A DNA stretch of 64,000 nt from Ramlibacter sp. PS4R-6 (GTDB taxonomy: Bacteria; Pseudomonadota; Gammaproteobacteria; Burkholderiales; Burkholderiaceae_C): assembly GCF_037572775.1 (NCBI RefSeq), contig NZ_JBBHKA010000001.1:3286001-3350000 (forward strand), given 5' to 3'. The notes under the pieces were generated by a model. That model was not told the origin of the DNA. It searched no databases and saw only the letters and a program-made list of their open reading frames with translations. Below are positions 63,975 through 64,000 of the stretch, piece after piece. The first letter of the stretch is position 1. Every line of letters starts with the position of its first letter. Made by a program: the position numbers and the translations under genes.

Positions 63975-64000
63975 ATGCGACTGCTCATCGTCGACGACTC
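63975..64000 (+). CDS. Response regulator receiver protein, N-terminal start (partial)
   Basis: Only eight complete codons are visible: MRLLIVDD and the start of the next. LLIVDDS is the first strand and acidic pair of CheY-like receiver domains. It begins 17 bases after the CheA-like kinase and is its likely phosphoacceptor. Whether an effector domain (for example ANTAR) follows is outside the window. Confidence 0.75.

Noticed and set aside
1..64000. CRISPR arrays, insertion sequences or prophage genes
   Set aside because: No regular spaced repeats, transposases or phage structural genes were seen; the only dispersed repeat is the 35-bp palindrome.

Overview
The window is dense, high-GC chromosomal DNA from a betaproteobacterium, most likely order Burkholderiales, family Comamonadaceae (Ramlibacter/Variovorax-like). 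The evidence is a block ordered rpsO-pnp-quinone oxidoreductase-tpiA-secG-tRNA-Leu-nuoA to nuoN-DUF2818-Nudix-DUF1178, a Bug-type solute-binding protein, and gene-family content throughout. The genus is inference. There is no phage, transposase, plasmid or CRISPR signature, and no stretch over about 200 bases lacks a gene or a described element.

Layout. 1-6.2 kb: the 3' end of xthA, a DUF1810 gene, a secreted lipoprotein, xerD, and two tandem paralogous exported proteins with a caspase/CHAT-like His/Cys pattern. 6.2-13.4 kb: a secreted hydrolase; a coupled operon of sterol-desaturase-like protein, alpha/beta hydrolase and homocysteine methyltransferase-like protein; a divergent DJ-1/AraC regulator; a Bug binding protein facing away from an AEC carrier. 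13.4-23.5 kb: queG, tsaE, amiC, a small glycine-zipper lipoprotein, a two-subunit Rieske dioxygenase, a DedA protein, mutL, a lipoprotein hydrolase, miaA and a LolD-like ATPase. 23.4-29.6 kb: aroD and a threonine dehydratase-like gene on the minus strand, hemerythrin, an FtsX-type permease and its CrtC/AttH-like partner, and a DUF3606 protein. 29.6-32.9 kb: a lipoprotein, a MarR regulator and a tautomerase sharing an operator sequence, DUF1178, Nudix and DUF2818. 32.9-47.3 kb: the complete 14-gene complex I operon on the minus strand. 47.3-52.5 kb: tRNA-Leu(GAG), secG, tpiA, quinone oxidoreductase, pnp and rpsO. 52.6-57.3 kb: an aminotransferase, an unknown protein, an amino-acid-type binding protein, Hsp20 and tsaD. 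57.4-64 kb: a nitrate uptake module.

How parts work together. The nitrate module reads as a full regulatory circuit. A NasR-type NIT-ANTAR antiterminator gene is followed by an NtrC-type site, a sigma-54 promoter, an ANTAR two-hairpin RNA motif and an overlapping terminator. Then come an ABC transporter (binding protein, permease, ATPase), a membrane CheA-like kinase with a nitrate-sensor-like P-box, and the start of a response regulator.

Three signals cross gene boundaries. A TCCTACA element lies 21-22 bases upstream of a -10-like hexamer before five unrelated, mostly stress-type genes. A 35-bp palindromic repeat supplies coding sequence to both mutL and tsaD. Convergent gene pairs repeatedly end with touching or overlapping stop codons.
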